Positions 1-5,055 of a DNA stretch of 6,568 bases are shown here, one piece after another. Position numbers and translations under genes: made by a program. Source of the DNA: Methanobacteriota archaeon (lineage in GTDB: Archaea; Halobacteriota; Bog-38; Methanoflorentales; Methanoflorentaceae); assembly GCA_028679495.1 (NCBI GenBank), contig JAJRBK010000200.1, forward strand, positions 1-6,568, in the 5' to 3' direction. Below the pieces are notes generated by a model. It worked only from the letters and a program-made list of their open reading frames with translations. It ran no database searches and was not told the DNA's origin. Each line of letters starts with the position of its first letter. Position 1 is the stretch's first letter.

Positions 1-250
1 CGAATTACGGCGTCCTCGTTTCACATGGTAGGGGATCGTAGTATTCTCAACGCAGATAGCAGCCGCGTTGCATCCGTGAGCTGCCGGTTTTTGGTTTGAA
101 ATGTTGCTGCCAAGGTTTAGTGAATTGAGGTGTGGAGACAAGGCACCCTTCTTTGACTGTGCTGCAAGATAAGCGTTTACATTAGACTGCCCGAGGTAGC
201 AAGATGTGGTAGCGCCTGTCACGCGGTATGAGAGTCTCACTTTGACGGAA

Positions 251-274
251 GCATATTCGAGTGCGTTTTTTTTT
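251..274 (+). terminator. Hairpin plus T9 tract, possible terminator
   Basis: GCAT (251-254) can pair with GTGC (261-264) around the 6-base loop ATTCGA, and a run of nine T follows at 266-274. Archaeal RNA polymerase terminates on T-rich tracts, with or without a hairpin. The stem is only four pairs, one of them G-U, so the T tract is the stronger evidence. It would end a transcript coming from the left, before the promoter at about 287. Confidence 0.3.
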
Positions 275-286
275 CACATTGAGCGG

Positions 287-294
287 AATTATAT
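287..294 (+). promoter_or_regulatory. Candidate TATA box for the PRC-MgtE_N gene
   Basis: AATTATAT lies where an archaeal box A would put transcript start near 316-320, about 25-28 bases before the GTG at 345. The match to TTTATATA is moderate. A 12-bp palindrome (315-326) sits on the predicted start site. Confidence 0.35.
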
Positions 295-314
295 CGTATA
301 GTGTCCGTTAGACG

Positions 315-326
315 GGAGTTAACTCC
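315..326. promoter_or_regulatory. Perfect 12-bp palindrome at predicted start site
   Basis: GGAGTTAACTCC is identical to its own reverse complement, with no spacer. It lies between the candidate TATA box (287-294) and the start codon at 345, covering the predicted transcript start. That placement suits a repressor operator. The binding protein is unknown. Confidence 0.35.
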
Positions 327-344
327 AATACCTTTTGTGGTTAA

Positions 345-1094
345 GTGCTAACTGTGCCGTTCCTAAGCAGTTTATTAAACAAACCAGTAAAAGCCGCCCA
401 GGGAGAGAGCATTGGGAAGCTGTCTGATATCGTCATTTCTGCAATGGACAAACCATATCCTTTGACACGAGCCCTTGAGGTGGCGACGTCTCGGGGGAAG
501 CTGCTCGTCCCATGGAATCAGACTGAGACACTGGACGCAGAGATTGTTCTCAGAGCAAGCCCCGACGGGATGGAATCGTACGATAAGCAAGAGCATGACA
601 TACAACTTGTTGCCGACGTACTCGACATGCAACTGATCGATGGGCAGGACGCAAAGGTCAGTAGAGTCAACGACGTGGAACTCGTGCCGACAGATGGCGC
701 ATATCGCGTCGTGGGCGTGGAAATTGGCGTACATAGTTTCTTACGGAGGCTTGGGATAGGACCGATTATCAAAAATATTGGGCTCAGATCGCACGGCTAC
801 ATCCCGTGGGAAGCGATTGATGTGGGTAAAAGCGATACCTCGGGGATTCGCTTAAAGGTGCCTAAGGACGTCATCACGCGGCTTCATCCGCAGGATGTTA
901 CCGAAATGGCGCAGCTTTTTGAGCAGGTCCCTCCTGATGATGCTGCCGACCTGCTCACGCGCATGGAGCCCGACGACGCGGCAGATGTGCTTGAAAGGAT
1001 GCCTAAAGAGAAGGCGGAGGCAATTTTTGATCAGATGTCCCCTGCACAAGCTCGGGCTATTAGGGGGCTGCTTGAGTACTCGAAGAGCGCTTAG
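345..1094 (+). CDS. PRC-barrel / MgtE N-terminal domain protein (no CBS, no channel)
   Basis: A soluble 249-aa protein and probable divalent-cation (Mg2+) sensor. Residues 5-75 form a first PRC-like barrel ending in LLVPWNQT. Residues about 85-160 form a second, with the family signature DVLDMQLIDG, then SRVND, LRRLG and a closing IPW. Residues about 178-245 are an MgtE_N-type helical superfamily domain with stacked repeats (PPDDAADLL, EPDDAADVLERMP, SPAQARAIRGLLEY). In the MgtE channel this domain and the paired CBS domains bind Mg2+ and gate the pore. Here the protein stops at LLEYSKSA, where related proteins usually run on into CBS domains, and no CBS-like frame follows. There is no membrane segment. 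An in-frame TAA directly precedes the GTG at 345, so this is the earliest start; GTG 354 is a possible alternative. No good Shine-Dalgarno is visible. The NRAMP-type transporter follows 200 bp downstream. Domain calls are firm; the sensor role is inferred from family and neighbour. Confidence 0.85.
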   Translation: MLTVPFLSSLLNKPVKAAQGESIGKLSDIVISAMDKPYPLTRALEVATSRGKLLVPWNQTETLDAEIVLRASPDGMESYDKQEHDIQLVADVLDMQLIDGQDAKVSRVNDVELVPTDGAYRVVGVEIGVHSFLRRLGIGPIIKNIGLRSHGYIPWEAIDVGKSDTSGIRLKVPKDVITRLHPQDVTEMAQLFEQVPPDDAADLLTRMEPDDAADVLERMPKEKAEAIFDQMSPAQARAIRGLLEYSKSA

Positions 1095-1240
1095 TGAGCG
1101 CAAGCTTAGTCGACGTAGACGGGCAAAAGGATCCATAGGCCGTTAACATATCACATGTAGCTATCGACTCAGCGTCAGCCTGTGCTATTGCAGCCACAAG
1201 GAGTACTGCCTTGGGATCGAGCTAGCGGACACAAACGACT

Positions 1241-1248
1241 TTTAAATA
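1241..1248 (+). promoter_or_regulatory. TATA box of the NRAMP-type transporter gene
   Basis: TTTAAATA is a near-consensus archaeal box A, preceded by a short A/C-rich stretch that could serve as BRE. It predicts a transcript start near 1270-1272 and a leader of about 24 bases holding the Shine-Dalgarno at 1283-1288. The transporter therefore appears to have its own promoter as well as any read-through from the gene at 345. Confidence 0.6.
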
Positions 1249-1282
1249 GGGCATATCACGTATCAATCTGTACGTAAAGGGC

Positions 1283-1288
1283 GAGGTG
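1283..1288 (+). promoter_or_regulatory. Shine-Dalgarno that sets the transporter start
   Basis: GAGGTG matches the complement of the archaeal 16S 3' end (CACCTC) and lies six bases before ATG 1295. The last three bases of this motif are the GTG at 1286, the other possible start, which has no comparable site upstream. ATG 1295 is therefore preferred. Confidence 0.6.
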
Positions 1289-1294
1289 TCTGCA

Positions 1295-2551
1295 ATGGAT
1301 CGCAGCTTCATCACGGGCCTAGTACACAGTCCTGGCTTCGTGCGGATCGTGGTCTTTTTAGGAGTGATGGGTCCGGGCCTTATTACCGGGCTCGCGGATG
1401 ACGATGCCGCCGGCATAGCGACGTATTCTCTGGCAGGTTCCCAGTTCGGTTACGCGATGCTATGGACCTTCATCCCTATGACTATCGCGTTATCCGTTAT
1501 ACAAGAGATGGGCGTGCGGATGGGAATCGTTACCGGCAAGGGGCTTGCGGCGCTTATACGTGAAAAAGCAGGCGTTAGAATGACCTTTTTCATAATGATG
1601 GCATTACTTGCTGCAAACTTTGGCACAACACTCGCTGAATTTGCCGGCATCTCCGCCAGCGCGTCAATTCTTGGAATCCCTATTTTTATATCTATGCCCC
1701 TTTCGGTGCTTTTCCTTATGTGGTTAGTTATTAAAGGGAGCTATAAAAGTGTAGAGCGAGTTTTTTTATTCGCATCGGTGCTCTATCTCTCGTATATCGT
1801 TTCAGGATTCCTTGCACATCCTGATTGGAAGGCCGCTGCTATTTCAACCGTCGTTCCACAGATAAGCTTCACACGAGCCTATCTGCTCATGCTCATCGGA
1901 TTAGTCGGCACGACAATCTCTCCATGGATGCAATTCTACATTCAATCGTCGGTTGCAGAAAAGGAAGTCCCGAGCGCACGGCTCGGGTACTCAAGACTCG
2001 ATGCAGTGAGCGGGTCAATTGTTTCAAATCTTGTTGCATGGTTTATTGTGGTAGCCTGCGCAGCGACGATCTTCACCAACGGCATCCAAGTGAACGACGT
2101 CGTTGATGTTTCAAAAGCGCTCGTCCCGTTAGCAGGCAATTATGCTTCTATCCTCTTCGCTGTGGGTTTTTTGAACGCTTCACTGTTTGCAGCAAGTATT
2201 CTTCCCCTTACAACGTCGTATGCTGTGTGTGGAGGGTTGGGTCTTGAGAGGGGTGTATCGAAGACGCTAAGAGAAGCGCCCGTGTTTTTTGGACTGTACG
2301 CGGGCACAATTATTCTCTCTGCACTTATTATTTCACTCCCTAATGTGCCCCTGCTTTCGATATTATTTATATCGCAAGTTTTTCTTGGCATTCTTCTTCC
2401 ATTCGTGCTCATCTACGTGCTGCTCATCATCAATGATAAAAACGTCATGGGAGAACACGTCAATACAAGAAGCTACAATTACATCGCATGGGCCACGGTC
2501 ATCATCACGATCGGACTCAGCACCGCGCTTATAATCACCCAGTTTTTGTGA
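1295..2551 (+). CDS. NRAMP-superfamily divalent metal transporter, Mg2+-type (NRMT-like)
   Basis: An inner-membrane secondary transporter of 418 aa with about 11 membrane segments, the usual bacterial/archaeal NRAMP layout (TM1 about 16-34, TM6 about 195-218, TM11 about 396-416). The opening GPGLITGLADDDAAG (27-40) is the NRAMP TM1 region. Classical Mn/Fe carriers have DPGN there and MPH in TM6. This protein has DDDAAG (35-40) and GTTISPW (205-211), so the metal-ligating Asn and Met are absent. NRAMP relatives lacking those residues include the NRMT clade, characterised as Mg2+ transporters, and many sequences annotated only as divalent metal transporters. The adjacent MgtE_N protein supports Mg2+, but substrate is inferred. 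TM3 carries NFGTTLAEFAG (108-118). ATG 1295 is chosen over GTG 1286 because GAGGTG lies six bases upstream. The C-terminus is complete, ending five bases from the convergent GINS-like gene. Confidence 0.88.
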   Translation: MDRSFITGLVHSPGFVRIVVFLGVMGPGLITGLADDDAAGIATYSLAGSQFGYAMLWTFIPMTIALSVIQEMGVRMGIVTGKGLAALIREKAGVRMTFFIMMALLAANFGTTLAEFAGISASASILGIPIFISMPLSVLFLMWLVIKGSYKSVERVFLFASVLYLSYIVSGFLAHPDWKAAAISTVVPQISFTRAYLLMLIGLVGTTISPWMQFYIQSSVAEKEVPSARLGYSRLDAVSGSIVSNLVAWFIVVACAATIFTNGIQVNDVVDVSKALVPLAGNYASILFAVGFLNASLFAASILPLTTSYAVCGGLGLERGVSKTLREAPVFFGLYAGTIILSALIISLPNVPLLSILFISQVFLGILLPFVLIYVLLIINDKNVMGEHVNTRSYNYIAWATVIITIGLSTALIITQFL

Positions 2552-2556
2552 TACAC

Positions 2557-3039
2557 CTAGTGGACATCAGAGATCACAAAGGACTCATCTTCTTGGCGAA
2601 ACCGGTGGGTGTAATCACCTGAAGCGCTTTCGACGAACTTTTCAGCCAGCGCTACCAGCCCTCGTTCACAGAGCACCTGCGCATTTGCGTATGGAAGGAA
2701 AAGGACGTCATCCTTTTGTAAGCTATAATTATGCGTATCAAGCCCGACGAATGTTGGAATATCAGACAGCACCCTGACCTGGATATAGTTCACGCCCTCT
2801 TTTGAATAGCGCCTTTCTGACGTGAGCTTCCAATCTGGCTTTGATGCGTACGCACCCGTGCGAGATGCTCTGTCATCATTCAAGCATGGCCTAGTCACTT
2901 CTGCGCAAGCTTTTGCCAGGTGTGCTATTATTGTGCTCCAGCGATCACTTCCATGTTCTTGCGCGTTTCCATCTCCGTTTGACCTCGCATGCGGAGACGA
3001 TGATCGTCGTACTAATCTTAATAAAAAGTCGGTACTCAT
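2557..3039 (-). CDS. GINS-like replication protein with C-terminal B-domain (Gins51 type)
   Basis: A 160-aa protein whose residues about 86-131 match the small beta-rich B-domain of archaeal GINS: VRVLSDIPTFVGLD, then an aromatic-containing turn, KKD-like QKDDVLFLP and NAQVLCERGLVAL. GINS joins MCM and Cdc45/RecJ in the CMG helicase at the replication fork. A B-domain at the C-terminal side is the Gins51 (Sld5/Psf1-like) order. The 85 residues before it should hold the helical A-domain but are short, Ser/Arg/Asn-rich at 10-32 and only partly helical-looking (RWSTIIAHLAKACAEV, 33-48). An acidic tail of about 29 residues follows the B-domain. It is shorter than my recollection of typical Gins51 (about 180-200 aa). 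An in-frame TAG at 3061-3063 limits upstream extension. Upstream GAGGGAG is 12 or more bases from ATG, so the start is uncertain. It converges on the transporter gene with five bases between stops, so the mRNAs must overlap. B-domain call is good; complex membership is inferred. Confidence 0.7.
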   Translation of the reverse strand: MSTDFLLRLVRRSSSPHARSNGDGNAQEHGSDRWSTIIAHLAKACAEVTRPCLNDDRASRTGAYASKPDWKLTSERRYSKEGVNYIQVRVLSDIPTFVGLDTHNYSLQKDDVLFLPYANAQVLCERGLVALAEKFVESASGDYTHRFRQEDESFVISDVH

Positions 3040-3156
3040 TGTGGTTGCCTTGCTCCCTCTCTACTGCGGCCAAAAAACGACATAATGTGCGTTCAGCTGC
3101 TAAGGTACATAGGCTGAAAAAAGTGAAGCGATTTACCTAAAGGCGGAGTGAAAGTA

Positions 3157-3164
3157 TTATAAAC
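3157..3164 (-). promoter_or_regulatory. Candidate TATA box for the GINS-like gene
   Basis: On the - strand this reads TTTATAAT, a good box A. It predicts a start near 3130-3135, giving a leader of about 90 bases to the ATG at 3039, which is long. A weaker alternative, CATTATG (- strand, 3081-3087), would give a short leader. The 228-bp gap between the permease stop and this gene supports a separate promoter. Confidence 0.3.
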
Positions 3165-3267
3165 CACGTGTCCAGTTCACGTAATCTGTCAATCACCTAC
3201 AAACGGCTTGCTACTCCACCACGTGATCAACCGCGAAGTGCGGGCTGTAATTAAATCATGCTGAAGC

Positions 3268-3969
3268 TTAGCTGTGTCTCCTTCGACCACGGAAACGCTG
3301 ATTTGCCACGTTAAATAGGTATCCAAGGAAAATTTGCTGCGTGTGTTCAATCTGTGAGTTGATCTCCTCTTGCGAGAGCGGATGTGCTACTCCCCGTTGC
3401 CTCTCTCGGTGCCAAAAAGCGACCACATACAGCGGCACGGCAACGAGAATGATTGCAGCTCCGAAAATGATCTTAGGCGCATCGATGCCTGTAATGATAA
3501 CCACACACACAGCCATTCCAGCAAAGGGAATGAATTCATTCGCAATCCTCGCTGTCCGGGAGCGACCCATTTCCATCTTCCCTCTCCTTTGTAGCGCAAA
3601 CACGGAAAGGCACGTCATAAAATAGATGAAGGCAAGATTGAATACCGAAAATAAGAAGAGCTGATTGAGCCCGCCGACGAGCGACGCTGCGAGCGCAATA
3701 GCGGATTGGATGATCATCGCCTTATACGGTGTATGGTACTTTGGATGCTCCTCATCAAATATGCGAGGGAACCAGCCGTCTCGCGCAAGGGCATGCGAAA
3801 GTCCGGAAAGTGAAAATGAGCCCGATTCATCTGAGCCAGAAACCGTAAGAAGCGCGCCAACTCCAAGGATGATGCCGCCCGCAACGCCAAGCGCAGCGGT
3901 AAAGGAAAAGACCGTGTTTGCCGCGATGATAAGTGGTGTGTGGCTGTTAGCGAGCGTTGTCCAGTTCAC
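3268..3969 (-). CDS. APC-family amino-acid permease, C-terminal part after frameshift (TM8-12)
   Basis: The downstream half of a permease whose first half is at 3947-4720 in another frame. From GTG 3969 it reads NWTTLANSHTPL, the usual segment leading into TM8. TM8 (about 15-41) ends in LLTVSGSDESG; then comes the APC-conserved cytoplasmic stretch LARDGWFPRIFDEEHPKYHT (61-80). Four more hydrophobic segments follow (about 84-98, 103-126, 146-161, 166-185), and a charged tail of 45-50 residues. That makes TM8-12, the five segments missing from the first half. The open frame starts after a TAG at 3979-3981, so the reading change must fall between 3978 and 3950. No Shine-Dalgarno of note precedes the GTG. 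It may be a sequencing or assembly indel, a true broken gene, or a coupled two-piece protein; separate initiation seems least likely. Confidence 0.8.
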   Translation of the reverse strand: MNWTTLANSHTPLIIAANTVFSFTAALGVAGGIILGVGALLTVSGSDESGSFSLSGLSHALARDGWFPRIFDEEHPKYHTPYKAMIIQSAIALAASLVGGLNQLFLFSVFNLAFIYFMTCLSVFALQRRGKMEMGRSRTARIANEFIPFAGMAVCVVIITGIDAPKIIFGAAIILVAVPLYVVAFWHRERQRGVAHPLSQEEINSQIEHTQQIFLGYLFNVANQRFRGRRRHS

Positions 3970-4720
3970 CGCCGATAACTACGATGTTCACAATAACATA
4001 AAAAAGAGCTACAAAGGTCATAGCGAGCACCATTGCCTTGGGGATGGTCTTTTGCGGATTTTCGACACTATCCGAGGGGATGACGCCAAACTCGAATCCA
4101 GCATACGCCCAGAAAATAACGACGAGCGCAGCCTCAAATTGACCAAACCCTAAGGGCGCAAATGGGGTAAAATTCGCGACTGTCGTGCTCATGTGGGTGC
4201 CGAGGTAGATAGCGCCTACCAGCACGAGGAGCAAGAGCGGAGTCAACTTTGCAACGGTGAGCACGTCATTCGTTCTGCCTGCCGCTTTTGTCCCACGGAT
4301 AATACTATAGGTTATGGCTGCCACAAGTGCCGCCTTGATGGCGGCCTGTTCGAACCATGTGAGTGCGGGAAAAAAGAAGCCGAGGTATTCTACGAATGCG
4401 ACAGGAAATACTGCAATCGTAGCTATCTCTGCAAGCCAAAATGCCCAGCCGACGATAAAGCCTGGGAAATCGCCCCATGCCGCGCGCACGCACGCATATG
4501 ATCCCCCCGCCTCTCTAATAACGGTCGCGCATCTCGCAAAATTGATTGCGATGATAACAGCAAATATGCCAGCGACTATCCATGCAAGAAGGTTTGCTGG
4601 ACCAAGATCAGCGCTGCCTGCAGACGCGACGACATAGATATCAGCACCGACCGCTGCGCCGATAACCAAGTTTGTCACGTCGAAAAGACCAAGCTTTTGT
4701 GCGCTTGAGGTGCCCGGCAC
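3947..4720 (-). CDS. APC-family amino-acid permease, N-terminal part before frameshift (TM1-7)
   Basis: The first 257 residues of an amino-acid/polyamine/organocation permease, a cytoplasmic-membrane carrier driven by an ion gradient; the substrate cannot be read from sequence. TM1 is broken at VIGAAVGADIYVV (19-31), the position of the family's GxGIF unwound segment, here GADIY. Seven membrane segments can be counted, with the TM6 substrate motif FWAYAGFEFG at 203-212, followed by SDSVENPQKTIPKAM. Recognisable family sequence stops at IVVIG (246-250), just after TM7; the last residues, ELDNAR, are out-of-frame. Joining to the second half by skipping one base gives a normal protein of about 482 aa and 12 TM. 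The GTG 4720 start has GGAGAG eight bases upstream. A strong dyad (4733-4752) lies in its leader and a TATA box at 4786-4795. The gene diverges from the TrmB-type regulator. Confidence 0.85.
   Translation of the reverse strand: MPGTSSAQKLGLFDVTNLVIGAAVGADIYVVASAGSADLGPANLLAWIVAGIFAVIIAINFARCATVIREAGGSYACVRAAWGDFPGFIVGWAFWLAEIATIAVFPVAFVEYLGFFFPALTWFEQAAIKAALVAAITYSIIRGTKAAGRTNDVLTVAKLTPLLLLVLVGAIYLGTHMSTTVANFTPFAPLGFGQFEAALVVIFWAYAGFEFGVIPSDSVENPQKTIPKAMVLAMTFVALFYVIVNIVVIGGELDNAR
3950..3978 (-). other. Frameshift window in the permease
   Basis: Both frames are open only here: the C-terminal frame has a TAG at 3979-3981 and the N-terminal frame a TAA at 3947-3949. Around GGCGGTGAACTGG (- strand), the first frame gives IGGELD and the second VNWTT. 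Removing one base, for example one G of the GG, restores the family sequence. No slippery heptamer or long homopolymer is visible, which argues against programmed frameshifting and for an indel. Confidence 0.75.
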
Positions 4721-4728
4721 GTTATTAA

Positions 4729-4734
4729 CTCTCC
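4729..4734 (-). promoter_or_regulatory. Shine-Dalgarno of the permease
   Basis: On the - strand it reads GGAGAG, eight bases before the GTG at 4720, which supports that start. Its first two bases are the last two of the dyad at 4733-4752, so folding of the leader could affect ribosome access. Confidence 0.55.
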
Positions 4735-4752
4735 GCTGGAGGTATCCAGCGG
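4733..4752. promoter_or_regulatory. 8-bp perfect inverted repeat in the permease leader
   Basis: CCGCTGGA (4733-4740) and TCCAGCGG (4745-4752) are perfect reverse complements around a 4-base loop. With transcript start expected near 4763, the repeat is inside the mRNA leader and touches the Shine-Dalgarno. It could be an operator for a repressor that blocks just after the start site, or an RNA hairpin controlling translation. Confidence 0.5.
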
Positions 4753-4785
4753 CCTAGGTATACTGCCTGATATTACCTCTTGGCC

Positions 4786-4795
4786 ATTTTAAAAG
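4786..4795 (-). promoter_or_regulatory. TATA box of the permease gene
   Basis: On the - strand this is CTTTTAAAAT, an archaeal box A. It predicts a start near 4763 and a leader of about 43 bases that contains the inverted repeat and Shine-Dalgarno. Confidence 0.5.
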
Positions 4796-4880
4796 TCTCC
4801 CATCATACGCGTTCAATAACACGAACCTATCGTTTTCAGCGTTACTATAATCCCGCAGGTGATGTGGAAGCGTTTACGTT

Positions 4881-4906
4881 ACACGAGAGTCTCGCACGAG
4901 ACGTGT
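4881..4906. promoter_or_regulatory. Nested dyad cluster, candidate operator
   Basis: ACACG (4881-4885) mirrors CGTGT (4902-4906). Inside, CGAGA (4884-4888), TCTCG (4890-4894) and CGAGA (4897-4901) make two overlapping palindromes with 1-base and 2-base spacers. The cluster lies in the divergent control region, about 85 bases upstream of the permease TATA box. TrmB-family proteins bind short palindromes, so the regulator at 5056 is one candidate, but the sequence is unlike the published TACT-N7-AGTA-type sites. Confidence 0.4.
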
Positions 4907-5022
4907 GCCCTATCTACTCTACATTCAGAGAGTATTGAATGAACATGTTGGCAGGCTTATAGAAGCAAATCTCCCGCATATAGCGATTATTCCGGCTGCC
5001 TGCATGGTATCCCGCAAGTAAA

Positions 5023-5030
5023 GTATAAAG
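5023..5030 (+). promoter_or_regulatory. TATA box of the TrmB-type regulator; leaderless start
   Basis: GTATAAAG centred near 5026 puts the expected transcript start near 5051-5054, within a few bases of ATG 5056. No Shine-Dalgarno precedes that ATG. Both facts fit a leaderless archaeal mRNA. Confidence 0.45.
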
Positions 5031-5055
5031 CCATCCATTTTGTGCGGTACAAACA

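Larger units (their letters stand above)
1..344. other. Gene-free 5' region with regulatory elements
   Basis: No reading frame here has support as a gene. Two frames are open from the left edge, to stops at about 37-39 and 97-99, so the tail of an upstream gene could lie here, but the pieces are too short to identify. A weak hairpin (GCAGC at 59-63, GCTGC at 80-84) followed by a T5 run, and a second hairpin with a T9 run at 251-274, suggest that + strand transcripts end here. The right side holds the promoter of the gene at 345, a perfect 12-bp palindrome (315-326) and an 11-bp dyad (229-239). Confidence 0.5.
4721..5055. promoter_or_regulatory. Divergent control region between permease and TrmB-type regulator
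   Basis: This 335-bp stretch has no gene. Going left to right it holds the permease Shine-Dalgarno (4729-4734), the leader dyad (4733-4752), the permease TATA box (4786-4795), a nested dyad cluster (4881-4906) and the regulator TATA box (5023-5030). A GGTATCC heptamer occurs twice, at 4741-4747 and 5006-5012, close to each promoter. Confidence 0.6.

Noticed and set aside
189..262. tRNA-like stretch with CTGTCAC resembling an Asp anticodon loop and TTCGAGT resembling a T-loop
   Set aside because: The anticodon stem has a mismatch, the T-stem does not pair and no acceptor stem closes.
1102..1134. AAGCTT, GTCGAC and GGATCC close together, like a cloning polylinker
   Set aside because: The bases between the sites do not match a known polylinker; coincidence is enough.
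1095..1285. Possible metal riboswitch before the NRAMP gene
   Set aside because: The TATA box at 1241 leaves a leader of only about 24 bases, and no known riboswitch core is visible.
2822..3140. Two + strand frames (2822-3085, 2913-3140) opposite the GINS-like gene
   Set aside because: They are antisense to a gene with a recognised domain and show no domain or start signal of their own.
3142..3220. tRNA-like ends: GGCGGAGT and ACTCCACC about 79 bases apart
   Set aside because: One mismatch in the acceptor-like stem, no T-arm with a TTCRANY loop, and no anticodon arm.
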